Source: Papaver somniferum
Taxonomy: Eukaryota; Streptophyta; Magnoliopsida; Ranunculales; Papaveraceae
Assembly (NCBI RefSeq): GCF_003573695.1
Contig: NC_039360.1
Coordinates: 123,962,336-124,026,335, forward strand
Direction: 5' to 3'
DNA length: 64,000 bases
A program made the position numbers and the translations under genes. The notes under the pieces are model-generated. The model saw nothing but the letters and a program-made list of their open reading frames with translations, had not been told where the DNA came from and ran no database searches. Shown piece after piece: positions 11,916 to 22,300 of the stretch; within the stretch, counting starts at the first letter, position 1; each line of letters begins with the position of its first letter.

Positions 11916-12192
11916 TGAAAATGCGAGGGTACCCAAATATACCTGAAGTTAAAACTTTTCTTACCTATAAGTCCTTTTTCCGAAAGTGATTGTCTATGGA
12001 ATGAGTCGAGACAATGCAACTAACCGGTTCACACTTCGTGTGATCGTCTATGGATACGAGATCCAGATAATACAACAACGAAGTATGTTTACTTGATAAA
12101 AAGGTTCGGACTTAACCAAACACAATAGGATTGCTTATCAAGTAAATAGGAATTAATGTTTGTGTAATTTACTTTAATTATAATAAAACAAT
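11916..12192 (-). mobile_element. C1 5' LTR, first piece
   Basis: End of the C1 5' LTR, collinear with 5372-5640. It is cut by G1 at 12193. ACAAT at 12188-12192 recurs at 47886-47890 and is the G1 target-site duplication. The LTR continues at 47886. Confidence 0.85.
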
Positions 12193-12662
12193 TGTAGTTG
12201 CAGAAAATCCTACACTACACCCCTCACAAGATTTCATTAACATTCAACTCATTTTAGATTTACAATCTTAATTTTATTGATGAATCTTTGAAAAATCTTA
12301 CAAGAAATGATAAAGGAATCAAGAATAACCACTGCTCTATATTTTCTCTCTCCTATTTACTTGCTTCTCACTCAGAAAAGATCTCTCTCTTTTCCTTTAC
12401 AACTGAATGGATATTTATAGGGAATTACATAGTGGATGACAGCTAATCTGTCCTTTATTTTCGGATATGGCTTACGACATTCTCGCAACCTTACAAATGT
12501 TAATCTCGCAAACTCTCTAATTTTCGCAGGACCATCACATTTTTCTCATGATTTAGCTGACGTCGTTTATTATGTCATTTCTGAAATTGTTCTGCGACAC
12601 TGTTGTGTTGTGTTGTTGATAATTTCGTTGAGGTATTATTGCTGCGAGATTCTGATCCTACA
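12193..12662 (-). mobile_element. G1 3' LTR (470 bp)
   Basis: TGTAGTTGCAG...GATCCTACA on the plus strand, minus orientation. It is roughly 96-97% identical by eye to the G1 5' LTR at 47419-47885. The plus-strand sequence that follows (12663 on) corresponds to the segment left of the G2 3' LTR, which confirms it as the 3' LTR. G1 as a whole spans 12193-47885 (35.7 kb with its guests) and is flanked by ACAAT. Confidence 0.9.
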
Positions 12663-12674
12663 TCTTTCCTCTTC
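12663..12674 (-). other. G1 polypurine tract
   Basis: Minus strand GAAGAGGAAAGA immediately before TGTAGG of the 3' LTR. G2 has GAGAAGGCAAGA at the equivalent place. Confidence 0.6.
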
Positions 12675-12779
12675 TCATATCTTCTCTGTGAAGTATAGAA
12701 CGATGTGAGAAATGCCGCAACTATCCATCTCTTCATATTCTGCATTTATCACACGTATCCTTTCTTCCATCTATTTCTT

Positions 12780-13111
12780 GACACGTCTTCTGTAACCGTT
12801 GCTTTTTAACCGCTCATGTCTTTTCATATTAATGGTGTTTATTTCTTCGAGTAAAAAAAAAATCTTCTCTATATATTCTTCTTACTCTTCTTTCCATTTT
12901 CTTTTTACTTTGTCTTCTCTTTTTATTCTCTCATCTCTGCAACTCTATTGTTCTTCCATAAATTCTGCCATTGCAACTTTTTCTTCTTTATTATTCTTTT
13001 AATCTTTTTAATTTCTTCTTCATCTCCATACTGTTCCTTCTGTAGATCTTCACTGTTCGTAGCTTTCTTCCTTTTTAATTTTTACGAACTAATCTTCCTG
13101 CTGGTGTTTTC
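12780..13111 (+). promoter_or_regulatory. G1 antisense-gene promoter and 5' leader
   Basis: This plus-strand stretch has a TATATATT box near 12869 followed by CTTCTTACTC, then a pyrimidine-rich leader to the ATG at 13112. From 12779 to about 12890 it is very similar to the minus strand of G2 (about 26570-26680) upstream of the G2 antisense gene. Conservation between two separate elements suggests a real promoter that drives transcription opposite to the element. Confidence 0.5.
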
Positions 13112-15385
13112 CATGGATTCATCGAGGTTAGTTCTCTTTTTTCTTTCTTATGGGTTTTGCTGAAATTGATCTTGCTTACGGATTTATTTGATGATGATGC
13201 TTATATGATTCCCATACTGTTGTTATTTCAGCAAAAATGCCTCTAACACCAAATTTACGGTTCAGAACCCTAATATTCCCAAATCGCAACATAAGATTGT
13301 TGTAAACAAAAGAAATTCTGCGAATCAGAAGGTAGTAAGAAACATTATTCTTTTCTAATAACAATATTTTTGCCTCTGTTTCTTATCTGGATTATAATTC
13401 GCAGGGTGATAAGGATGCCAAAAAACCTCTCAAGAAATCTCGCCACCTTAAAACCGTTGAAACCTCTGTTCCATTCCACTTACTTATCTTTTCTAAATCT
13501 CCTGCGACATCTTCGCAAGTTAAACCATTATCTCCAATTCGCGAAAAGGCTGCCTCATATTTCATTTCTTCAACTGACCTTTCAATGATTGAAACCCCCC
13601 TTATTAATCCTTATGTGAATGAAACTTCTTCTCTTCCTGTTGATAATGTTTCTCAACCTTCTGTCATTGCCAGTTCTCTACCTGAGCCTCTTCCTTTTTC
13701 GAAAGAAACCGTGAAAGGATTAGATATTTCTTTCAAAGTTTTGTCTGAGGTCTTGGATGATGGTAAGAAGTCTCCCATTGATCATGTCAAGTCTGGTATT
13801 TGTGAAATTCTGAGTAAGTATTTTGGCTCTGACAGAGCTGCTTCGTAAACAGCTATGGAAAAAGAGTGTAATGCTCTTCGTCTCGAAAATCAAAAGCTCC
13901 AGAATGTTTCGCTGGATCGCGACAATCTTCGCAAGAAAAATGATGAACTGAGAGGTATCTTATCTGTGTCTTCAATTTGTCTTTCTAATGATTTTATCCT
14001 TTCCATATTTAATTATCCTTGAAATCCCTCTTTCGCATGTTAAGCCTTAAACCAGAAACGAATAATTGAGAGATATCAATTTGAATCTGCTGTTGAAGAA
14101 GCCCGTGTTGATAAAGAGATTTTGATGGATCAATATAATCAATTAGATAACCTCTATTCATACTCTGTTGATCATATAAATAATATTACCAATGAAAATA
14201 CCCAATTAGTTCGGAGGCAAGATTTATTAAGTAATGAAATATCTCGCCTCTTTTATACTTGAACTAAAGCTAATCTAGGGATGAAATCTTTATCAGATGA
14301 GAATAAAACTCTATCTCAAGAGAAGTGAGTTTGTTTAAATAAGATGGCGATATCTTCGCAACAACTTAGCATCCTCCAGAAAGTATGTGATGACCAAGAA
14401 CAATCTCTTCGCTCTTTGAGAAATTAACTTAAAGAAGTAACAGAGTCATTTATCGCTGAAAGAGATACACTCATTCAAGAGATTTAAGTGTAAAGGAGAA
14501 TCAACTTAAAGAACAATATTCCAAATTAGAAGAATCGTATTCTTCTCTTGTGAAGAAAAATGCCTTTCTTATTTCTAAAGAGAAAAATCTTCAGTCTCGA
14601 CTTAAAGGTTTAGTTGGAGATAAATTTGATGATGCGATGGACCGTTGGGAGAATAGTTGTCTGACCTTGATTCAACACCTTATTTCGCAAAAGGAAGGTA
14701 GTCATAATAGTTTGACTGCCTTAACTATCTTTTCTTTGTCATATCTTTTTGATTTCTTCATCTTACTGAAATTTTGTATTCTACTTTTCGCAGAGTCTGA
14801 GAAAAATCTTCATTCCTCAATTTCTGTTTTGGAGGCTAAGTATGCCAAAATTCGCAAAGAAAATGCACTACTCGTCTCTGTCCTTACTGTTCTCGCGACC
14901 GAGCAGAAAGAAGACTTGATTATCTTGCTTACTTTATGGATATTCAATATAGGAATCATCAGAGAGTACTTCTTCGTCAAGTTCATCTCCGGGATGAAGT
15001 CCTTGTAAATGATATTTTATTGTCCAAATCTCTTCCTCCTACATCAATCGAACCTTTGGAAGTAGATGATGATGAAATTCCTCGTCCTGCTGACAGTGAT
15101 TATGATTATGAAAGTGGTGGAGAGAATAATATTTTGGAAGATGGAGAAGAGATCCCTTCTAAGGAAGCAACTGCTGGTGCTAATCAAGATGAAAACGGAA
15201 AAGAAATCTCTTCTAAAGAAGTAATTGCTGGTGATAATCAAGGTGGCGGCGAAAAAGAAGTCCCTCTCAAAGGAATTATTGTTGGTGAAGATCAGAATCG
15301 AAATGAAGAAGAGGTTGGCGATAATGAGAACATTGGCGAAGAGCGTCCTTTATCTCCTTCTACTGGAATTAATACTGAAACATGA
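13112..15385 (+). pseudogene. G1 antisense gene, short-N-terminus version, decayed
   Basis: Runs opposite to G1 pol, between integrase and the 3' LTR. Exon 1 is ATG GAT TCA TCG AG (13112-13125). It is followed by GT-AG introns (about 13126-13222 and about 13331-13405), then a long Ser/Pro-rich exon to about 13953, then coiled-coil exons to 15385. The words RKKNDEL (about 13935) and an acidic C-terminus match the G2 antisense protein. Exon 1 is tiny, so the 230-residue N-terminal domain of G2 is absent. Breaks: a TAA at 13846, a frame slip at the 14055 exon, and stops near 14262, 14330 and 14427. The tail (15060-15380) has three ~19-residue repeats of the form E-E-I-P-S-K-E. Confidence 0.6.
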
Positions 15386-16690
15386 GCTTCTTATCTATTT
15401 CTATCTTCTTGAATTGTTTCATCTTTATTATTTCTTGCGAATAATATTCTTCAACCAACTTTGGAATTAATTTTCTCTTTTAGTATTTTGCTGGCGAGAA
15501 AGATAATGCCTCTTGTTTACTGATTCCCATACTTGCCTCTCATTATATTTCTTGCGAGAAATGATCTGTTATGAATACTTATAAATATTTTGTTTTGTCA
15601 TGTGGTCTTATTTTGCCTTCCTAATTAAAGGTCTTATTATGCCACCTCTTATCATTGCGAAAAAATCGCAGGACGTCCTTACACTTTCATGCAAAAACCC
15701 ATTGATCTTTCCTTAACTTTTTCTTTTGTATTATTGCCTCTTCAGGAATGTTGCGACAATATGATAGGCCTAAATATTCTTGTGAAAATAAATCCCCATT
15801 ACATTGCCATCTTGCGAATAAATCGCAGGACGTCTTCGCACTTTCATGCGAAAACCCATTGATCTCGTCTTATCTTTTTCTCTAGTATTATTGCCTCTTC
15901 AGGATTGTTGCACAAATATGACAAGCCTTAATACCCTTGCGAGTAAAAAGCCTCATGACATTTGCGTCTTAAGACACTTATCAGATCCCTAATGGAGGGT
16001 GCCGCCCTTATCTCCCCCTGGTTTCCCCTTCAAGGAGGCGTACTTCTACCATACAAGGTTAGCTCCTCCCATCCAGTCTTAACAACAACCAGTTGTTTTC
16101 GCAGCCTCTTATCCCTTTTACCTATAGGGTTTATGGTTACGAGACTGCACCCTAAGTAGGGTTTTCTTCGGGCCGAGTGCAGTATAAGACAAGACTTGTC
16201 AAGAATGGCAAGGTACGCTCCAGACGCCCCTAGCACTCTTGACTCAACCGTGTACCTCGGCGCCTTGATCAGATTCTGCACTCCTTGGGAGAGATCTTAT
16301 TACCTTAGTCGCCCAACCTAAGTCATATGCTTAAGCTGAGAATCCAAGGTGCCTCTCCCTGATGGGCTTTATTGACCCCAAATCTCCATGACTCAGGTTC
16401 CGGTGGCGGTGTAGCTTTCCCTGAGCCATGCAACAGGTACCCCCTTATATGACGTACTTTAGGTCTTACATTTGCCTCTTGCGAAATTTTATTCGCGAAC
16501 TAGGGTGTACGCCATAAAGGTTCGCCCCTTTCTTTTATGTCATTGTTCTATGATTATCTCTGCGAAAGTTTCGCACATCATCATCTTGTTTTGATATGAA
16601 TAATCTCGCAACTATTCTTTCAGAATCCATAACTTCTCAAAGCTTCTTACGGATAATATCTTCTTAAGTACAATCTGTTCCATGGTCTGT
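15386..16690. other. G1 3' non-coding region with conserved block
   Basis: Two direct repeats of about 163 bp (starting near 15665 and 15828, each with TCGCAGGACGTC and CCATTGATC) are followed by a GC-richer block at about 15960-16520. The whole stretch is present inverted in G2 (22300-23260) because G2 lies on the other strand. No ORF is conserved. It is likely a cis-acting part of the element (RNA structure, packaging or stability); that role is inferred from conservation only. Confidence 0.65.
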
Positions 16691-17999
16691 CAAGTCTATG
16701 ACCAACATCTCTACCTTCTGGATCCATTAATTTATAAGCTCCTGTTCCAACTATCCCTTAATGATGTAAGGTCCATCCCATTTTTACTAACTTTCCACCA
16801 TTTTCTCGATGATATATTGGTGTCTCTCGCAGAACTAAATCTCCTGGTTGGAATTCGCGTATTTTGACGCGTTTATTATATTCTCGGGCTAATCTTCGCT
16901 GATAATTCTCCATATGTTGTAAAGCTCCTTCTCTTTTTTCTTCTAACTCATCAAGTTTTCTTAAGATCAAACCCGCACTAAGATTTTTCTCCCAAGCTTC
17001 TCTATTTATTGTCGGAATAACAACTTCTGTTGGTAACACCGCTTCAACACCGTATGTTAAACAAAAAGGTGACATTCTAGTAGCTTCTCTTCTAGTTGTA
17101 ATATAAGCCCATACTGCATTATGTACTTGTTCGCACCATGCTCTATGATGTCCTTTTAATTTCTTCTTTAATATATCTGCAATTGTTTTATTTGTTGCCT
17201 CTGCCTTCCCATTAGCTTGTTGATACAAAGGAGTGGACTTTCCACATTTTATCTTAAATGCATTAAGTAACATTTCTATGTTCTGTCCTTCAAACTGTTT
17301 CCCATTATCGGATACCAACTGCGCAGGAATTCCGAATCTGCAAATGATATTTTCGAATATGAATGTAAAGATATCTTTGTCACGAATATGTTGTACTGCC
17401 TTCACTTTTATCCATTTTGCGAAATAATCTTTTGCGACTATTAAGTATCTTCTTTGTCCAGATCCTGGTAAAAATGGACCCACAATATCTAAGCCCCACT
17501 TTCAAAAAGGCCACACACTGGTTGAAGATGACAATGGTACTCCAGGTGCATGTATTTTCTTTCCATGCCGCTGACAATCTTCGCAACGTCTTGATATTTG
17601 TTTTGCATCTTCGTGCATGTATGGCCAGTAATATACTTGCATTTTTGCTCTATGTGCCAAAGATCTTCCCCCGCTATGATTTCCAGCATCCCCACTATGT
17701 AACATTTTTAGCACCTTTTCTCCTTCTTCTCGTGTCAAACATCTGAGTGATGGTCCATTAAAGGATTTTCGGTATAGCAGCCCATCTCTTAATTCATAAT
17801 TCATTGCGCGGATTTTTAACTTGTGTGCTTCCAATCTATTTCTTGGTGTTTCTCCTTTCGCCAAATATGCATGAAGTTCTGTTCTCCAATCTGCGACATT
17901 GTTCGTTTGTTCTTCTTCTCCACCGTCTATTATCATCACGTTCACTTCTTCTTCTTCTTTATTGATTGATGGTGACAGAAGTGATGTATTTTTATGCAT
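16690..17999 (-). pseudogene. G1 integrase, one premature stop
   Basis: Tat-type integrase, which would join element cDNA to the genome. The N-terminal zinc-binding domain keeps its H-H and C-C pairs, with CEDCQRHG near 17575. One TGA near 17501 falls where G3 has Gly. The core then follows with VSDNGKQFEG (second Asp) and GKAEATNKTI (catalytic Glu). The C-terminal EFQPGDLVLRETPIY lies near 16820-16860. G3 has a parallel copy at 29150-30498. The closest parallel is the integrase of Tat elements, with which it shares the upstream archaeal-type RNase H. Confidence 0.85.
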
Positions 18000-18018
18000 C
18001 TCGCAGTTGGATCTGTCA

Positions 18019-18290
18019 TCATGCTTGAGATGAAAGCAAAGCGTCTGCGAGTCTATTATCCTTCCTTGAAATGTGCCTCCATTTTATTTTTAGGATTTTC
18101 GCTGACAATTCTTCAACGAGCTTCTTGTATTTCTTCAAGGATGGTTCATTTGTAGTGTACTCTCCCTTTATTTGGCGAATAACTAGCTGCGAATCACTAG
18201 TGATCCTGGCATTTTCTAGTTTCATTTCTATTGCGAACTTTAAGGCATGTACCACAACTTCATATTCCGTTTCGTTATTAGTGGATGCGA
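18019..18290 (-). pseudogene. G1 archaeal-type RNase H, C-terminal half
   Basis: Second RNase H domain typical of the Tat lineage. This part keeps SDSQL (catalytic Asp) and RKDNRLADA (catalytic Asp). The N-terminal half, with the first Asp and the Glu, is on the other side of G2, at 27258 and above. A frame slip near 18010 separates it from integrase. Confidence 0.85.
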
Positions 18291-18762
18291 TGTAGGATCA
18301 GAATCTCGCAACGATAATATTTCAGCGAAATTATCAACAACATAATACAACAGCGTCGCAGAACAATTTCAGGAAGAATAAAATAAATGACGTCAGCTAA
18401 GATCACGAGAAAGATATGATAGTCCTGCGAAAATTAGAGAGCTTGCGAAATTAACATTTGTATGGTTGCGAGAATGTCACAGACCATACCCGAAAATAAA
18501 GGACAGATTAGTTGTCATCCACTATGTATTTCCTTATAAATAGTCGTTCAAAGTTGTAAAGAAGGGGAGAGATCTCTTTTGAGTAAGAAACAAGTAAATA
18601 GGAGAGAGAAAGTCTAGAGCAGAGACCATTCTTGATTTATTTATCTTTTCTTGTAAGAACATTCAAAGATTAATCAATAAAATTAAGAGTGTAAACCTAA
18701 AAATGAGTTGATTAATAATGAAATCATATGAGGGGTGTAGTGTAGGATTTCCTGCAACTACA
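18291..18762 (+). repeat. G2 5' LTR
   Basis: TGTAGGATCAG...CAACTACA, 472 bp. TATAAATA box at 18535-18542 and AATAAA at 18676-18681. The five differences from the 3' LTR are T/A after ACATTTGTA, two in GTCACAGACC versus GTCGCGGACC, C/T in AGAGACCATT, and A/C in GATTTATTTA. Confidence 0.95.
18535..18542 (+). promoter_or_regulatory. TATA box of G2 5' LTR
   Basis: TATAAATA, about 140 bp before the polyadenylation signal AATAAA (18676-18681). The order U3, TATA, R, AATAAA is normal for an LTR. The 3' LTR has it at 27030-27037. Confidence 0.65.
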
Positions 18763-18764
18763 TA

Positions 18765-18781
18765 ATGGCGCTAGAAACAGG
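18765..18781 (+). other. G2 primer-binding site
   Basis: TGGCGCTAGAAACAGGG starting 2 nt after the LTR. The identical word follows the LTRs of G3 and G1 on the minus strand (the duplicated copy at 37372-37388 has one change). The tRNA was not identified with certainty. TGGCGC is a usual beginning for Tat/Athila primer sites. Confidence 0.75.
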
Positions 18782-18899
18782 GAGGTATTGAAGATTATTC
18801 TAGAAAAAGCTGAAAATCGATATTGAGATTTGTGAAAATTTAGATTGATTGATTAAGAATTTTCCATGATTTCTTTCAATATTGTTAAACATTGAAGAA

Positions 18900-20075
18900 A
18901 TGGCTAGAAGAAGAAATACATCCGAACAACCGACTACTGTTAGAAGAAGCAAGATAATTGCTGGAAGAGAAATAAGTGAAATGGGAGAATCTACTAGAAT
19001 GAGAAGTAATAGAGAAAATCAAATTCAACCACCAATTCAACAAACACTAGTTCAAGGGAGGAATACAGATTATGATAGGGTGAGCATACACACTTGGCAA
19101 TCAAATTCGGTAGAAGAAGTAGAAGAAGAGCAACAAAACGGAAATTATAGACAGGAAGAGAGAAATCAAGAAGCAGATGAAGGAATAATTCATGGAGATG
19201 AGGAAATTGGAGCGTTAGAAACGTTGAGACGAAGAATACATGAAGAAAGAAGAGATGAGGCAGAAGAACGTGCAAATTTAACAAGGCAAAATCACGAATT
19301 AAGGATGGAGAATATAAGACTACAGAATAAAAGATCGAGAAGTATTACAAAATCATATTCAAGATTGACTAGAAGAGAAATGAGGCGAAACTCAACCACA
19401 ATCAATGTTGGAAACAATATTAAAGAAGAAATATCAAATCCTAATGAAGAATATCGCGAAAATAGAGAAAAAGCTGATGATCGTTACGTTCCACAAAATG
19501 AAACTTTTGATGATGGGCAAAATGGCGGAAATTAAGAGAACGGACAACATCAGGGACGAAATGACCAAGATGGCGAAGGAAATCGAGAGGAAGGAAGAAG
19601 AATTTTACATGAGAGAGAAATTCAAAGAAATCAACAGACAATTGAAGAAGAAATTGGAAGACATTATGCTGAACAAGCACGTTTAATCTGCGAACGTGGA
19701 AGATTGAGAGCGGAAATGGAAGAACAAGAACTTCAGGAGACAATTCTCCAGAACAATCACGACAATCGAGAAAGAAGGCGTACACAAAACCGGAATAACG
19801 GTAATCTCAATGAGGAGTATGATAGAGTAAAGAGGATGGCTGAAAGACAGCGAATTGAATTGATAAGGAATGAACAAAATCATGGAGGGGAAAATGAAAG
19901 GCATCATCATATGCGAATTCAAGATAGAGATGAGGAAGAGAATGCAGAAGAAGACGAGATGAGGATAATGAAGAAGAAATGCAAAATTTCGCGAGATAGA
20001 CATGAACGCAGAAGAAGAGAGGCGAAATTAAAGAGACCAATGGATCAAGATTCAGGTGTAAATAAAGCTAAATAA
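18900..20075 (+). pseudogene. G2 gag N-terminal extension, one in-frame stop
   Basis: The same frame runs from ATG 18900 (MARRRN) to 20075, with a single TAA at 19533-19535. An upstream TTG at 18882 is not a plausible plant start. The translation is extremely rich in Glu, Arg and Asn, with long predicted coiled coil and no recognised domain. It is followed by a frame change before the gag core, which opens in another frame from about 20062. Long charged N-termini on gag are seen in Tat/Ogre-type elements. Either a stop plus frameshift has inactivated it, or the core is made separately. Confidence 0.65.
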
Positions 20076-20100
20076 TAGAGGAGAAGTAGGCAGAAGACAA

Positions 20101-22011
20101 TTGGATGAAGCAATAGAAGAAGCTGCGAAAACTCCATTTACAAGGGAAGTACAATTAGGAGGAATACCGCCGAAATGCAATTTGCCCACAATACCCAGCA
20201 TTTTTGATGGAATAACTTGTGCAATTCAACACATTAAAGCCTATGTGAGGTGCATGTTACAATGGGAAAATCATAATGCCGTATTGTGCAAATATTTCGC
20301 ATCCAGCTTAACAGGAGAGACGTTAAAATGGTTTGAAGGTCTACCAAAGAACACAATAACCTCCTTCAATCATTTGCAGACTACATTCTTGGGGGCATAT
20401 ATCAGTAATAATTCCTCGCGACCTGGTATACAAGATGTGTTTGGATTAAAACAAAGGGTTGGCGAAAGTTTGAAACACCTGACTAAAAGATGGAGAACTA
20501 TGTGTAGTGAAATGGCTGGCCGTGTAGATGAGAGATATCTTATATTATCATTTATCAATGCTATGTTTGCAACAAACCTATTGTGTGTCCAAATTTTCAG
20601 AGTCAAGAATACGATCACAATGACTGAATTGCGAGAACTTCAAGAAGAATACATTGCTCTAGAGGAAAGGAAAAATGAAATGGAATCATATCCAGTTGCG
20701 AACACCAGTTCACAAACAGCGAATGCAAGCTTATTACCCAAGCTGATAAACACAGTGGCGAATACTTCGCAAGTACAACAAGAGAAGATGACAAGTAACA
20801 ATCAACAGAAACTGATGGCTATGGGAAGCCGAGATCAAGAAGAGTATGAAAGAGAAAGAAATTTCTACAATCGTGGTGGAAATAACAAGATTCAAAGACT
20901 CGATCAACCGCAAGAAACTTATGGAGGTCAAAGACAAAACTATGATAGAGGACAAGGAGGTCACAAGGTAGTATGGGAAGAAATCAAGATGCCACCTCTA
21001 AATGCAAGTGTGGAGAATATATGGGAAGCTATAATCTTGATGGAAAATATACCAACACCATGCAACATGGGAATGAAACCACCTCCAAATCACAGAAGTC
21101 ATGAGTTTTGTTCTTATCATCATTTTCGTGGACATACAACAAATGATTGCAGAAATGTAAAAAGAATTATTTTGAGAATGATAGATCAAGGAAAACTAAA
21201 CGGATTTCTGGTAGGGCATCCACAATCTCAACCACTGCCACCACCCCCGGATCATCACAAAGTGAATACGATGAAAAAGAAAGAAACATTCTTTATAGAA
21301 GTTGGTGCAAAAGCAAAAAATCTATTTTGTCACTCTATCGTACATTCATATAAGACAATTGAAGATTTTCATGATAATTTTTTGAGTAGAGTGTTAGCAA
21401 GAGATAATGATGGAAGAGAAATTATGAATATTGCGAAAATCTCGCCACTAGAGGAATGGCAGAAACAAATCATTTCTTTTACCGCAGAAGAAATTACCGA
21501 AGGAGAAGAGGTGCATGACAATCCATTGGTAGTAAAATTAGAAATTAATCCAAAACCAAAAGAAGATGAGGATGATGAAGCTGAAGATTCATGGGCAATC
21601 AATAGAATTTTAATCGATACTGGAAGCTCAGTGAACATCTTATTTTATCATACTTATAAAACCATGGGTGGAAGAGATGATGATCTTATACCATCAACAT
21701 ATAAGATATATGGTTTTAATAGTACTGCTAACAAGCCTAAAGGGGAGGTTACTATGCGAATTCTGTTGAAGGGAATATCTTCTGAAATCTTATTCTGTGT
21801 CGTTGATGTAGAATCACCCTATAATGCATTAATTGGTCGACCTTGGATACATGGGATTCTAGGTGTAGCTTCAACTTTCCACCAGTGCATCAAATTCCCT
21901 CACCCCAGCGGTGTAGGAATCATAAAGGGAGATTGGGTTGAAGAAAAGAGGTGTTACGAAACTGAGATAGAATCTTGCGAAGGAAGAGCAAACAAGAAGG
22001 AAAACTGGTGA
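20101..22011 (+). CDS. G2 gag core and protease polyprotein
   Basis: Uninterrupted frame that in fact opens at about 20062. The first residues listed at 20101 come from a TTG, so the true start is uncertain. Residues ~50-200 form a retrotransposon gag (capsid) domain with LTGETLKWFEGLP. A zinc knuckle CSYHHFRGHTTNDC (C-X2-H-X4-H-X4-C, Tat style) lies at about residue 340. The retropepsin follows with IDTGSSVNILF (about 503-513) and ALIGRPWIHG (about 575). It ends at KKENW with a stop at 22009, exactly where the linker to RT begins in G1 and G3. It would supply virion structural protein and protease, with no polymerase. Confidence 0.85.
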   Translation: MDEAIEEAAKTPFTREVQLGGIPPKCNLPTIPSIFDGITCAIQHIKAYVRCMLQWENHNAVLCKYFASSLTGETLKWFEGLPKNTITSFNHLQTTFLGAYISNNSSRPGIQDVFGLKQRVGESLKHLTKRWRTMCSEMAGRVDERYLILSFINAMFATNLLCVQIFRVKNTITMTELRELQEEYIALEERKNEMESYPVANTSSQTANASLLPKLINTVANTSQVQQEKMTSNNQQKLMAMGSRDQEEYERERNFYNRGGNNKIQRLDQPQETYGGQRQNYDRGQGGHKVVWEEIKMPPLNASVENIWEAIILMENIPTPCNMGMKPPPNHRSHEFCSYHHFRGHTTNDCRNVKRIILRMIDQGKLNGFLVGHPQSQPLPPPPDHHKVNTMKKKETFFIEVGAKAKNLFCHSIVHSYKTIEDFHDNFLSRVLARDNDGREIMNIAKISPLEEWQKQIISFTAEEITEGEEVHDNPLVVKLEINPKPKEDEDDEAEDSWAINRILIDTGSSVNILFYHTYKTMGGRDDDLIPSTYKIYGFNSTANKPKGEVTMRILLKGISSEILFCVVDVESPYNALIGRPWIHGILGVASTFHQCIKFPHPSGVGIIKGDWVEEKRCYETEIESCEGRANKKENW

Positions 22012-22300
22012 CACAAAAATCAAAGATACACAAAGAAGTGAGAGGTTGATGGTGGATGCAATCGAAAGGAAAGGAGAAGAGATGTTTCAAAACTAATGCT
22101 AGCTCAAAATAAAAATGATGAACATACCACTACTAAGGAAGCAGTAGCAGAAAATAATAAAGAAGCAGAGGATGACAAATGTAATAAAAACAAGAAATGT
22201 ATGAATGATTAAGTTGTTGTGATACTCTCGCAATAAGCAAAATTCTCAAAAATACATTTGATTGAATGGCAAAATTGAGATTGCGAAATTCAGAAACAAT
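22012..22300. other. G2 spacer at the missing pol
   Basis: About 290 bp of AT- and A-rich sequence replacing ~3.5 kb of RT, RNase H and integrase. It cannot be aligned by eye to pol. Homology to the G1 3' region resumes near 22300 (GATGATTTGCGAGACT). Confidence 0.6.

Noticed and set aside
18882..18899. Start of G2 gag at TTG 18882
   Set aside because: A non-ATG start is unlikely in plants; ATG at 18900 is in frame.
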